A DNA stretch of 39,451 nucleotides, from the NCBI GenBank assembly GCA_937925655.1, contig CALAMC010000012.1, forward strand, positions 1 through 39,451, written 5' to 3'. Below the pieces are notes generated by a model. The model was not told where the DNA came from and did no database searches. It saw only the letters and a list, made by a program, of their open reading frames with translations. A program made the translations under genes and the position numbers. The DNA is from an uncultured candidate division Zixibacteria bacterium (GTDB lineage: Bacteria; Zixibacteria; MSB-5A5; GN15; PGXB01). Positions 25,885 to 33,030 of the stretch are shown here, piece after piece; within the stretch, counting starts at the first letter, position 1, and each line of letters starts with the position of its first letter.

Positions 25885-26526
25885 ATGAAACGACAAATTC
25901 CATTGTTGCTCGTACTCGTCTTCGGTATCTTCATGATCTTCCAGTACTTTGTACCTCATGAATCATCCGAATGGATATACGAGTTTTTCCTGGACTGGAT
26001 TTACATCATCGGTATCTTTGCCTTGGCACTGGGTATCTGGTCCTTGATCCGTGTGTCTTACGATAAAATAAAATACAAAAAGCCCAACTGGCAGTATGCC
26101 GTCATTACTCTGGCTGGCCTCTTTGCCATGATCCTGTTCGGTTTCGACTACGGGCGGCATTTCTTCTCGGCCGAGGGGTTATCCAATTACATGTTCCGGG
26201 CCTTCTTTGATTATATCCTGATTCCGATACAGGCCACCATGTTTTCGCTCCTGGCCTTCTTTATTGCCTCGGCGGCATACCGGGCCTTCCGCGCCAGATC
26301 ACTTCTGGCAACCCTGCTTTTGGTGTCGGCGCTTGTTGTCATGCTGCGCTTTAACCCGTACTTTGGCCCCATCGGACCGTATCTCGAACAAACCGCCAGC
26401 TGGCTTTTAAATGTTCCCAATCTGGCCGCCAAACGGGCCATTATCATCGGCATCGGATTGGGCATGGTGGCCACCGCCTTGAAAGTCATTCTGGGCATTG
26501 AACGCGCCTATCTGGGCAAGGATTGA
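25885..26526 (+). CDS. Cassette gene B3: polytopic membrane protein
   Basis: The 213-residue paralogue of B1 and B2 has a GGGAGGAG ribosome binding site before ATG 25885. About six hydrophobic helices are present. Signature blocks are TMFSLLAFFIASAAYRAFRARS and NLAAKRAIIIGIGLG, then VILGIERAYLGKD. Lysine replaces glutamine in the otherwise conserved AGQRAI motif. B3 is the most divergent of the three in its first 100 residues (EWIYEFFLDWIYIIGIF, YKKPNWQYAVITLAGL). It lies 14 bases after A3 and 13 bases before C3. Function unknown. Confidence 0.88.
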   Translation: MKRQIPLLLVLVFGIFMIFQYFVPHESSEWIYEFFLDWIYIIGIFALALGIWSLIRVSYDKIKYKKPNWQYAVITLAGLFAMILFGFDYGRHFFSAEGLSNYMFRAFFDYILIPIQATMFSLLAFFIASAAYRAFRARSLLATLLLVSALVVMLRFNPYFGPIGPYLEQTASWLLNVPNLAAKRAIIIGIGLGMVATALKVILGIERAYLGKD

Positions 26527-26539
26527 GGAGGATGGAGCA

Positions 26540-27406
26540 ATGAATATATTCGATCGCATGATGTCGCTCGATCGCCGCTGGGTCTTCCTCTTCGTGGCCC
26601 TGGTTTGCGTGATTACATATTTGATCCCGTTTTCCATTAAAATCAATATCACGCCGGAAGTGAAAAGTATTTATGACCACGTCGAATCGTTGAAGGCCGG
26701 CGATTATATTTTACTGGCTATCGATTATGACCCTAACGCGCTGGCGGAACTGCATCCGATGACTTATGCCATCGCCGAGCAGGCCTTCCGCAAGGAGTTG
26801 AAGGTCATTTTCGTCACCCTGTCACAAAACGGACCGGGCATGGCCGACCAGGCTATCAGAGATATCTCCGATTCTCTGCGCCTGGAAAAAACCTATAATG
26901 GAATAACCTATCCCGCCCGACAGTTGATTAACGGTAAGGATTATGTCTTCCTGGGGTACAAACCGTACCCGGCTCTGGTTATTCTCGGCATGGGCCAGAA
27001 TTTCCGCCTGCCGTTTCCGTCCGATTACTATGGCACCCCGCTCGACAGCATCCCCATGATGAAAGGCGTCCTTAATTATGACCAGATTAAGTGTGTCATC
27101 GACTTTGCCGCCGGCAACGTCGCCGACATGTGGATTTCCTACGGTCAGGGGCGCTACAATTTCCCGCTGGCGCTGGGCATGACCGGGGTTATGGGAGCCG
27201 ATTACTACCCCTATCTGAACTCCGGCCAGGTCTTTGGCCTCATGGGAGGTCTGCTCGGGGCGGCTCAATACGAAAGCCTGGCCGATAATCCCGGCCCGGC
27301 CATCGATGGTATGAGAATACAGCTCTACGCCCATATCGTCATCATTCTTTTCATTCTGATGGGTAACATTGGATTTCTGGTCACCCGTCGGAAAAAACAG
27401 GTGTAA
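26540..27406 (+). CDS. Cassette gene C3: shortened membrane-anchored alpha/beta-like protein
   Basis: An in-frame ATG at 26498 lies inside B3. ATG 26540, preceded by GGAGGATGGAG, is the better start and gives 288 residues. Only one N-terminal membrane helix remains (WVFLFVALVCVITYLIPF, about 14-31), compared with two or three in C1 and C2, plus the C-terminal helix (about 262-280). The soluble region keeps ILLAIDYDPNALAELHPMTY, LKVIFVTLSQNG, DYVFLGYKPYPAL, DYYGTPLDSIPMM and QVFGLMGGLLGAAQYE. The SFDYDP Ser-Phe is Ala-Ile here, but the Asp residues remain. D3 follows after 15 bases with its own strong ribosome binding site. Confidence 0.88.
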   Translation: MNIFDRMMSLDRRWVFLFVALVCVITYLIPFSIKINITPEVKSIYDHVESLKAGDYILLAIDYDPNALAELHPMTYAIAEQAFRKELKVIFVTLSQNGPGMADQAIRDISDSLRLEKTYNGITYPARQLINGKDYVFLGYKPYPALVILGMGQNFRLPFPSDYYGTPLDSIPMMKGVLNYDQIKCVIDFAAGNVADMWISYGQGRYNFPLALGMTGVMGADYYPYLNSGQVFGLMGGLLGAAQYESLADNPGPAIDGMRIQLYAHIVIILFILMGNIGFLVTRRKKQV

Positions 27407-27421
27407 GGAGGTGAGTTTATA

Positions 27422-28216
27422 ATGCAGGAAATGTCAATCGGAACATTTTTATGGACCACACTGGGTGCCTTCCTGACGTTGTGCATCTTCTCGTTCTTGT
27501 ACCGCGATAATCCGTTTTATAAGCTCGCGGAACACCTGGTGGTGGGAGTTTCGGCCGGATACTTTGTCATTATTTTGTGGCACAACGGACTCCAGCCAAA
27601 CCTGTTTAACCGTCTTAACGACGGCAACTTTTACCTGTTGTGGCTGAATTCCGCCGCACCATGGTACATGATCCCGGCCCTTTTGGGGGTCATGATGTGG
27701 ACCCGCTTTTCACGTAAATGGTCGTGGATCAGCCGCTGGCCCATTGCCATGTATATGGGTATCGCCGCCGGTGTGGCCGTACCACTCGAGATGAAAAACC
27801 GCGTTAATCTGCAAATCTATTCGGCCATGACCGACATCGATTGGGGCAACTTTTTCGGCGGTTCTCTCATTAATTCCGCCTCGGGGTTGTCACAATTAAT
27901 AATATTCCTCGGAACTATCGCCGCGCTCTTTTATTTCTTCTTTTCCAAAGAGCATACCGGCGTCTTCAAAGGCCTCGCCCGGTTCGGAATATGGATTCTT
28001 ATGGTCGGTTTTGGTGCTTCGTTCGGTTACACCGTTATGGGCCGTATTTCACTTTTCGTCCAGCGCATTCAATACGTCGGCGACTGGACTAAGGTGGCCT
28101 GGAGCGGTATCAGCGGAACCTATACGCTCGTCTGGTTTATAACCTTTGGGATATTCGCGTTATTGGCGGTTTATGAATTCATTCAATTTATGGCCCGACG
28201 AAAAAAAGAGGCATAA
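27422..28216 (+). CDS. Cassette gene D3: polytopic membrane protein with extra C-terminal helix
   Basis: The 264-residue product follows a GGAGGTGAG ribosome binding site. It shares FLYRDNPFYKLAEHLVVGVSAGYF and YFFFSKEHTGVFKGLARFGIWILM, then GFGASFGYTVMGRISLFVQR, with D1 and D2. After the common core, where D1 and D2 stop, it continues for about 45 residues through a further membrane helix (YTLVWFITFGIFALLAVYEFIQF) and a basic tail (MARRKKEA). The C-terminus should therefore lie on the other side of the membrane from those of D1 and D2, or the core topology differs. It is the last gene before a strong terminator. Confidence 0.88.
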   Translation: MQEMSIGTFLWTTLGAFLTLCIFSFLYRDNPFYKLAEHLVVGVSAGYFVIILWHNGLQPNLFNRLNDGNFYLLWLNSAAPWYMIPALLGVMMWTRFSRKWSWISRWPIAMYMGIAAGVAVPLEMKNRVNLQIYSAMTDIDWGNFFGGSLINSASGLSQLIIFLGTIAALFYFFFSKEHTGVFKGLARFGIWILMVGFGASFGYTVMGRISLFVQRIQYVGDWTKVAWSGISGTYTLVWFITFGIFALLAVYEFIQFMARRKKEA

Positions 28217-28236
28217 ATTGAGCGGGATTTAAATAT

Positions 28237-28272
28237 AAGGCCCCATAATGCGATGGGGCCTTTTAATTTTTT
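28237..28272 (+). terminator. Strong intrinsic terminator ending the twelve-gene cassette run
   Basis: AAGGCCCCAT (28237-28246) pairs with ATGGGGCCTT (28253-28262) around the loop AATGCG, followed by TTAATTTTTT. The stem is GC-rich and perfect. It is the only such signal after the first A gene, which supports one long transcript. Confidence 0.88.
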
Positions 28273-28419
28273 ATGCGACATAAAGATGTGGAAATATTGT
28301 GGAAACTTTTGTAACTAATAGTTATACAAGAAGTTATATATTGTCAAATTCATCGAGATGTTAACTTCTTTGTTGATAATAAGTTATTTGAAATTTTTTT
28401 TGGAAAATTCATTTTTCCC
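28273..28419. promoter_or_regulatory. AT-rich control region with repeated AAGTTAT boxes and dyads
   Basis: This gene-free AT-rich stretch holds a perfect 9-base inverted repeat, AAGAAGTTA (28328-28336) and TAACTTCTT (28362-28370). AAGTTAT occurs at 28331 and 28381, and TATAACTT, its inverse, overlaps the -10 box at 28443-28450. The 10-mer AAGTTATTTG at 28381-28390 recurs exactly at 28964-28973 before the PPDK gene. The arrangement suggests binding sites for a regulator, although AT-rich sequence raises the chance of coincidence. Confidence 0.4.
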
Positions 28420-28448
28420 TTGACAATTTCGAGGATTTCCTGTATAAC
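28420..28448 (+). promoter_or_regulatory. Strong sigma70-type promoter
   Basis: TTGACA (28420-28425) and TATAAC (28443-28448) are separated by exactly 17 bases. Eleven of the twelve consensus positions match. Transcription would start near 28455 and read through a structured leader into the small basic protein gene at 28532. Confidence 0.8.
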
Positions 28449-28469
28449 TTAATAAATTACGGAATACTC

Positions 28470-28513
28470 CAGTAAGGCCTTAAAAATAATTTAAGGGCGG
28501 AAACCTTTTACTG
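28470..28513 (+). other. Structured 5' leader of the small basic protein gene
   Basis: CAGTAA (28470-28475) pairs with TTACTG (28508-28513), and inside it CCTTAAA (28478-28484) pairs with TTTAAGG (28490-28496). The single-stranded part GCGGAAA lies between the two right arms. The element ends just before the ribosome binding site region (AGAGGTGGGGG). I recognise no riboswitch class; it may stabilise the message or serve as a regulatory site. Confidence 0.4.
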
Positions 28514-28531
28514 CTTGAAGAGAGGTGGGGG

Positions 28532-28864
28532 ATGGCCATTACCTCAGATTCTGCCGGAAGTGCCAAAAAAAGCACCCGCGGCAGGAAAAAAGGATCAGGG
28601 AAGTTATCCACGCCTGAGGCTCGGCGCGAATACCAGAGGCGCTATTACCAGATGCACAAGGAGAAGGCCAAGGAATACCAGCGGCAGTATAATCTGACTC
28701 ACAAGAAAAAGGCACGCGGGGGGCGGGGCAAGGCCAACTTTTCCTGTCCGCGCGAAGTCGTCCGGATGACCTTTAATACGTCGGATCTGATGCATTCTCC
28801 CGTCGAAAAAACCCTTAGGATGCTGGAGAAAATTGTCAGCGGCGAGCGCATGTTCACCATGTAA
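28532..28864 (+). CDS. Small basic protein with two YQR-type repeats
   Basis: The 110-residue, strongly basic protein begins at ATG 28532 after AGAGGTGGGG. Residues about 1-30 are a Ser/Lys/Arg/Gly-rich tail. Two adjacent similar units of about 14 residues follow: EYQRRYYQMHKEKAK and EYQRQYNLTHKKKAR. They are likely helical and resemble the lysine- and YQR-rich helices found near nucleic-acid-binding domains. The C-terminal part (SCPREVVRMTFNTSDLMHSP, then VEKTLRMLEKIVSGERMF) looks like a small folded unit. A nucleic-acid-binding or nucleoid role is my inference from composition. It stands alone between its own strong promoter and a strong terminator, so it is probably well expressed. Confidence 0.8.
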   Translation: MAITSDSAGSAKKSTRGRKKGSGKLSTPEARREYQRRYYQMHKEKAKEYQRQYNLTHKKKARGGRGKANFSCPREVVRMTFNTSDLMHSPVEKTLRMLEKIVSGERMFTM

Positions 28865-28884
28865 TTGACCTCATTGAAGAAGTT

Positions 28885-28920
28885 AAGGCGGTTGTCGATA
28901 TACTGATGACCGCCTTTTTT
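28885..28920 (+). terminator. Intrinsic terminator after the small basic protein gene
   Basis: AAGGCGGT (28885-28892) pairs with ACCGCCTT (28909-28916) around a 16-base loop, and a run of six T ends at 28920. It isolates the small gene from the PPDK gene. Confidence 0.85.
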
Positions 28921-28973
28921 AATGGTCCGGGGGCAAATTACCGGAACGAAAGGCCGCCTAATTAAGTTATTTG

Positions 28974-29002
28974 TTGTATTATGATTTGGCGAATTATATA
29001 AT
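28974..29002 (+). promoter_or_regulatory. Promoter candidate for the PPDK gene
   Basis: A perfect TATAAT (28997-29002) has TTGTAT (28974-28979) 17 bases upstream, a weak -35. The box AAGTTATTTG (28964-28973), identical to one upstream of the small basic protein promoter, directly abuts the -35. The start of transcription would be about 35 bases before the PPDK start codon. Confidence 0.5.
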
Positions 29003-29042
29003 TTCGCAAAATAGCAAACTATTTTTATTGCAGGGAGGCAGA

Positions 29043-32000
29043 ATGGTGCCAGTCAAGAAGAAGACAAAATCCGTATCGGCAAAAACTGCTTCGAATAAAA
29101 AGACACCTGCGAAAAAGACAACGGGAGCCAAAACGAAGCCAAAGACCGGGACCTCGAAACCCAAAACAACTTCGAAAAAGAAAGTTGTTTCAAAAAGCGG
29201 GGCACCGGGCAAATCTAATCAACCCAAAGGGCCTATGATTAAAAAATCCGGGATTAAATCAGGGGCCGTCAATTTGGTTTCGCCCGGGGCGACCAAAGGC
29301 AAATCGGCCAAAACAATAATCAAAGGAAAGACCACGGAAGTGAGTACTGCAACCACGACCAAATCAGCCAGGAAAACCAAACGACAAAGTGTCAGCCAGG
29401 CCAGGACTTTTAAACTGGAGCACCCCGCCTATTATTTTTTCGGCGGTGGCAAGGCGGACGGCAATGGCCAGATGCGCGACCTGCTCGGTGGCAAGGGCGC
29501 CGGTTTGGCCGAAATGTGTCTGGCGAAAATTCCGGTTCCTCCGGGATTCACCATTACCACCGAAGTATGCAAAATCTATTATGAAAACGACTTGGCCATT
29601 CCCGATGACATCGACAAAGAGATGGAATCCTATGTCGCCAGAATTGAAAATCTGGTCGGGGCCAAATTCGGCGATCCGAATAACCCGCTCCTGGTGTCGG
29701 TCCGGTCCGGAGCCAAGTTTTCCATGCCCGGCATGATGGATACAGTTCTTAACTTGGGCCTCAATCCGCAGACTCTTCAGGGCATGGCCGCCAAAACCGG
29801 CGATGAAAGATTCGCCCATGATCTGTACCGTCGTTTCGTGCAGATGTTTGGCAACGTTGTTTTGGGGATCGATAAGGACAAGTTCGAATCCATTATCGAC
29901 AAGAAGAAAAAGGACCGCAAAATCAAGCAGGATTCTTCTCTTCAGGTGGAAGATCTTAAAGACATTATCCGCAAATTCAAAGCCGTGATAAGCCGAAAAA
30001 CCGGCGAGGAATTTCCCGACGATCCATACACCCAGTTGCGTATGGCCAGGGATGCCGTCTTTCGTTCATGGAATAACCCCCGCGCCATAAGCTATCGCCG
30101 TTTGAATAACATCCCCGGGGATTTGGGCACGGCGGTTAATATTCAGGCGATGGTCTATGGCAATATGGGCAATAATTCCGGGACGGGAGTCGGTTTTACC
30201 CGTAACCCGGCCAACGGCAAAAAGGAATTCTACGGCGAGTATCTGATAAACGCTCAAGGCGAGGATGTCGTCGCCGGAATTCGTACCCCACAGCCGATTT
30301 CGCAGCTGGCCGAGGAAATGCCCGCGGTTTATAAGAAACTTCGAAAAATAACCGACCTTCTGGAAAGCCATTATCGCGACGTTCAGGATTTTGAGTTCAC
30401 TATCCAGGAAGGTGAACTGTATATGTTGCAGACCCGCACCGGCAAGCGTACCATTCAGGCGGCCATGAAAATCGCCGTCGATATGGTCAAGGAAAAACTG
30501 ATCACTAAAGAAGAGGCCATCATGCGCATTGATCCGGCGCAACTCGATCAGCTTTTGCATCCCCGGCTTGACCCGGCCGCCAAATATGAAGTCATTGCCA
30601 AAGGTCTGCCGGCTTCGCCCGGAGCGGCATCTGGTGCGGTCTATTTTAATGCCGAAGACGCCGTCAAAGCCACCAAGCACGGGCCGGTGATTCTGGTTCG
30701 CCAGGAAACCAATCCTGATGATATCGAGGGAATGCACGCCGCCGCGGGAATTTTGACCTCGCGAGGCGGGATGACCTCCCACGCCGCTGTCGTTGCCCGC
30801 GGCATGGGCAAATGCTGTGTCGCCGGTTGCGAAGCGGCCCGCGTCAATGAAGCCAAAAAACAGCTCCAGATCGGCCGCCTGACTATCAAGGAAAAGGAAA
30901 TTATTACTTTGAACGGTTCTACCGGCGAAGTGATTTTCGGCGAAGTCCCGACCATCGAACCGGAACTATCCGGTGAATTTGCCGAATTCATGTCCTGGGC
31001 CGATGAAATCCGCGAACTAAAGGTTCGCACCAATGCCGATACTCCGCACGACGCCGAGCAGGCTCTTAAGTACGGTGCCGAAGGGATTGGGTTGTGTCGC
31101 ACGGAACACATGTTTTTCGCCGAAGATCGCCTGCCGATCGTTCAGGAAATGATTCTGGCCGATTCTACCGAAGAACGCCAGCAGGCCCTGGATAAGCTGT
31201 TGCCGTTCCAGAAAAAAGACTTCAAAGGCCTGTTTTCCAAAATGGACGGTTTCCCCGTGACTATCCGAACTCTCGATCCGCCGTTGCACGAGTTTTTGCC
31301 CGACAAGCTGGCCATCGAGCAGGAAATCGAAGAGCTGGATAAAACGGATGAAATGTACGACGAAAAGCTGGCCCGCAAGAGAAAAATCCTTCAGCGTATC
31401 GATGAACTCAAAGAAGTGAATCCCATGCTGGGGCATCGCGGCTGCCGCCTGGGCATCGTCTTTCCGGAAATAACCGAAATGCAGGTTCGGGCCATCATGG
31501 AGGCCGCCTGTGAAATCTATCGCGATAAAAAGAGGGTCATTCCGGAAATCATGATTCCCCTGATTGGGCATATCAACGAGTTTAAAAACCAGAAGGAAAT
31601 CGTGGAGCGCATTGCCAACGATACTATAAACAAATACAAGGTCAAGAATCTGGAGTACCTGATCGGCACCATGATCGAGATTCCTCGAGCGGCTCTGACC
31701 GCCGATGAAATCGCCCAGGAGGCACAGTTCTTCAGTTTCGGCACCAACGATATGACCCAGATGGCCATGGGCTTTTCGCGCGACGACGCCGGCAAATTCC
31801 TGCGTTACTATGTTGAAAAAGGAATTCTCCCGGCCGATCCATTCGTTTCGCTGGACCAGCAGGGTGTCGGGCAGTTGGTTGAGATGGGAACCCGCAAGGG
31901 TCGCCAGACCAATCCGAATCTTAAAGTCGGTATTTGCGGCGAACACGGCGGCGATCCGTCGTCGATTGACTTCTGTCATCGGGTCGGACTCAACTACGTG

Positions 32001-32093
32001 TCCTGCTCGCCGTTCCGCGTTCCGATCGCCAGACTGGCGGCGGCCCAATCGACCATTAAGTCGAAAAAGAAAACCGCCGAACGCGATAAGTAA
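29043..32093 (+). CDS. ppdK: Pyruvate, phosphate dikinase with a lysine-rich N-terminal tail
   Basis: PPDK interconverts pyruvate, ATP and phosphate with PEP, AMP and pyrophosphate in the cytoplasm. The frame opens at 28971, but GGGAGG before ATG 29043 marks the real start, giving 1016 residues against a usual length near 880. Residues about 1-120 form a low-complexity tail rich in Lys, Thr, Ser, Ala and Pro, like histone H1 tails. From about 127 the normal enzyme begins: ATP-grasp nucleotide-binding region (LLGGKGAGLAEMC, VSVRSGAKFSMPGMMDTVLNLG in parts), the swivelling domain with phospho-His in GGMTSHAAVVARGMG, and the PEP/pyruvate barrel (GIGLCRTEHMF, GTMIEIPRAAL, FGTNDMTQ, catalytic Cys region VGLNYVSCSPFRVP). 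The enzyme part looks fully intact. Confidence 0.96.
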   Translation: MVPVKKKTKSVSAKTASNKKTPAKKTTGAKTKPKTGTSKPKTTSKKKVVSKSGAPGKSNQPKGPMIKKSGIKSGAVNLVSPGATKGKSAKTIIKGKTTEVSTATTTKSARKTKRQSVSQARTFKLEHPAYYFFGGGKADGNGQMRDLLGGKGAGLAEMCLAKIPVPPGFTITTEVCKIYYENDLAIPDDIDKEMESYVARIENLVGAKFGDPNNPLLVSVRSGAKFSMPGMMDTVLNLGLNPQTLQGMAAKTGDERFAHDLYRRFVQMFGNVVLGIDKDKFESIIDKKKKDRKIKQDSSLQVEDLKDIIRKFKAVISRKTGEEFPDDPYTQLRMARDAVFRSWNNPRAISYRRLNNIPGDLGTAVNIQAMVYGNMGNNSGTGVGFTRNPANGKKEFYGEYLINAQGEDVVAGIRTPQPISQLAEEMPAVYKKLRKITDLLESHYRDVQDFEFTIQEGELYMLQTRTGKRTIQAAMKIAVDMVKEKLITKEEAIMRIDPAQLDQLLHPRLDPAAKYEVIAKGLPASPGAASGAVYFNAEDAVKATKHGPVILVRQETNPDDIEGMHAAAGILTSRGGMTSHAAVVARGMGKCCVAGCEAARVNEAKKQLQIGRLTIKEKEIITLNGSTGEVIFGEVPTIEPELSGEFAEFMSWADEIRELKVRTNADTPHDAEQALKYGAEGIGLCRTEHMFFAEDRLPIVQEMILADSTEERQQALDKLLPFQKKDFKGLFSKMDGFPVTIRTLDPPLHEFLPDKLAIEQEIEELDKTDEMYDEKLARKRKILQRIDELKEVNPMLGHRGCRLGIVFPEITEMQVRAIMEAACEIYRDKKRVIPEIMIPLIGHINEFKNQKEIVERIANDTINKYKVKNLEYLIGTMIEIPRAALTADEIAQEAQFFSFGTNDMTQMAMGFSRDDAGKFLRYYVEKGILPADPFVSLDQQGVGQLVEMGTRKGRQTNPNLKVGICGEHGGDPSSIDFCHRVGLNYVSCSPFRVPIARLAAAQSTIKSKKKTAERDK

Positions 32094-32114
32094 ACGCTTT
32101 TATCGGTATTGTAT

Positions 32115-32142
32115 CGGGGCAGAAATAACATTTTCTGCCCCG
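32115..32142 (+). terminator. Hairpin terminator after ppdK
   Basis: CGGGGCAGAAA (32115-32125) pairs with TTTCTGCCCCG (32132-32142) around a 6-base loop. The tail (AATTATTATTAAAT) is not a pure T-run, so termination may be partial and the HAD-like gene 18 bases later may be reached by read-through. Confidence 0.6.
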
Positions 32143-32159
32143 AATTATTATTAAATGGT

Positions 32160-32852
32160 ATGTCCGAGATAACCACTATCTTATTTGACGTTGGTTGGCC
32201 GATTATCGATGAAACCGAAGCCCACGAAGGCTGGTATGCTTTTATTATAAACACCGTTAAGCAAAAGACCGGCAGGGCGATTACCCGCGAAGATGTCCTG
32301 CGCACCGAGGCCGATGCGGTCGTCTGCCATGCTCCATCTCTTTTCTCCTACGTCATCTGGCAATTTACCCGACCCGATGAAGCCGCTTTTTATGATATCC
32401 GTCGCGCTTTTGATGAATATTATGCGGGTTGCCGGTATCGTATTCAGAATGGCGTCCGCGAAGTCCTGGGCAGGCTCTATGGTCGCTTCAAGCTGGGCCT
32501 TGCCGCCAATCAACCTACGTCGGTTTATAACTTTCTGGAAAATAACGGTATCTTGAAATTTTTTGACTCGACTATGGTTTCAGATGAAATCGGATTTTCC
32601 AAGCCAGACCCTCGCATGTTCATAAAAGTCCTTGAAAATCTTGGCGCAACGCCGGGCGAAACCATAATGATCGGAGACCGGCAGGATAACGATATTGCGC
32701 CGGCCAAATTGCTGGGCATGAAAACGATCCGGCTGCGAATCGGCCCTCATAAAAACCAGCAAATTCATTATCCATCGGAAAAGCCGGATTATGAAATCGA
32801 TACAATCGACCAGATAATCGGTATTCCCGAAATCAAAGTCCGATTATCATAA
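32160..32852 (+). CDS. HAD-superfamily protein with altered motif I
   Basis: The frame opens at a TTG (32109) inside the preceding hairpin; ATG 32160 is the sensible start (231 codons with the first Met). Motif I is ILFDVGWPIIDE: the nucleophile Asp is present, but the second Asp of DxDx[TV] is Gly and the following residues differ. Motif II lacks the usual Ser/Thr (GLAANQPTS), motif III Lys is in FSKPDPRMF, and motif IV is MIGDRQDNDIAPA. The helical cap lies at about 20-95. The fold assignment is firm. Phosphatase activity is doubtful because the general acid/base Asp is missing; haloacid-dehalogenase-type or non-phosphatase chemistry is possible. Confidence 0.85.
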   Translation: MSEITTILFDVGWPIIDETEAHEGWYAFIINTVKQKTGRAITREDVLRTEADAVVCHAPSLFSYVIWQFTRPDEAAFYDIRRAFDEYYAGCRYRIQNGVREVLGRLYGRFKLGLAANQPTSVYNFLENNGILKFFDSTMVSDEIGFSKPDPRMFIKVLENLGATPGETIMIGDRQDNDIAPAKLLGMKTIRLRIGPHKNQQIHYPSEKPDYEIDTIDQIIGIPEIKVRLS

Positions 32853-32958
32853 TTGACGTTCAATTCCCGACCCGATTTCCGCTAATTTTCCATGAAAATT
32901 CCTTTAAACAAACTTTGCGCCTCATTTGTATAAAGTTATGGAAGTATTAAGATAATGG

Positions 32959-32987
32959 TTGTCAAATGGGGCATAATAACGTATCTT
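32959..32987 (+). promoter_or_regulatory. Promoter candidate for the 33031 lipoprotein gene
   Basis: TTGTCA (32959-32964) and TATCTT (32982-32987) are 17 bases apart, nine of twelve consensus positions. A 16-base perfect palindrome begins at the -10 box, which suggests operator control. Confidence 0.5.
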
Positions 32988-33001
32988 TCCCAATTGGGAA
33001 A
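32986..33001. promoter_or_regulatory. 16-base perfect palindrome, operator candidate
   Basis: TTTCCCAATTGGGAAA reads the same on both strands. It overlaps the last bases of the proposed -10 box and the likely transcription start, the classic place for a dimeric repressor. The ribosome binding site AAGGAG and ATG 33031 follow 30 bases later. Confidence 0.5.
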
Positions 33002-33030
33002 TAGGTAGAGATTTATAAGGAGTTGTGTTT

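Noticed and set aside
17307..28216. Tandem cassettes as an assembly artefact
   Set aside because: The three copies differ at most positions and have different helix additions, so they are real diverged paralogues.
28328..28370. Replication-origin-like DnaA boxes in the AT-rich region
   Set aside because: The repeats read AAGTTAT, without the TTATCCACA consensus, and no dnaA, dnaN or gidA-type neighbour is present.
28971..29042. Upstream extension of the PPDK frame
   Set aside because: It covers the TATAAT promoter candidate and lacks a ribosome binding site, while GGGAGG stands before ATG 29043.
31017..32048. 343-residue open frame on the minus strand
   Set aside because: It lies opposite the PEP-binding part of PPDK and has no recognisable motif or ribosome binding site.
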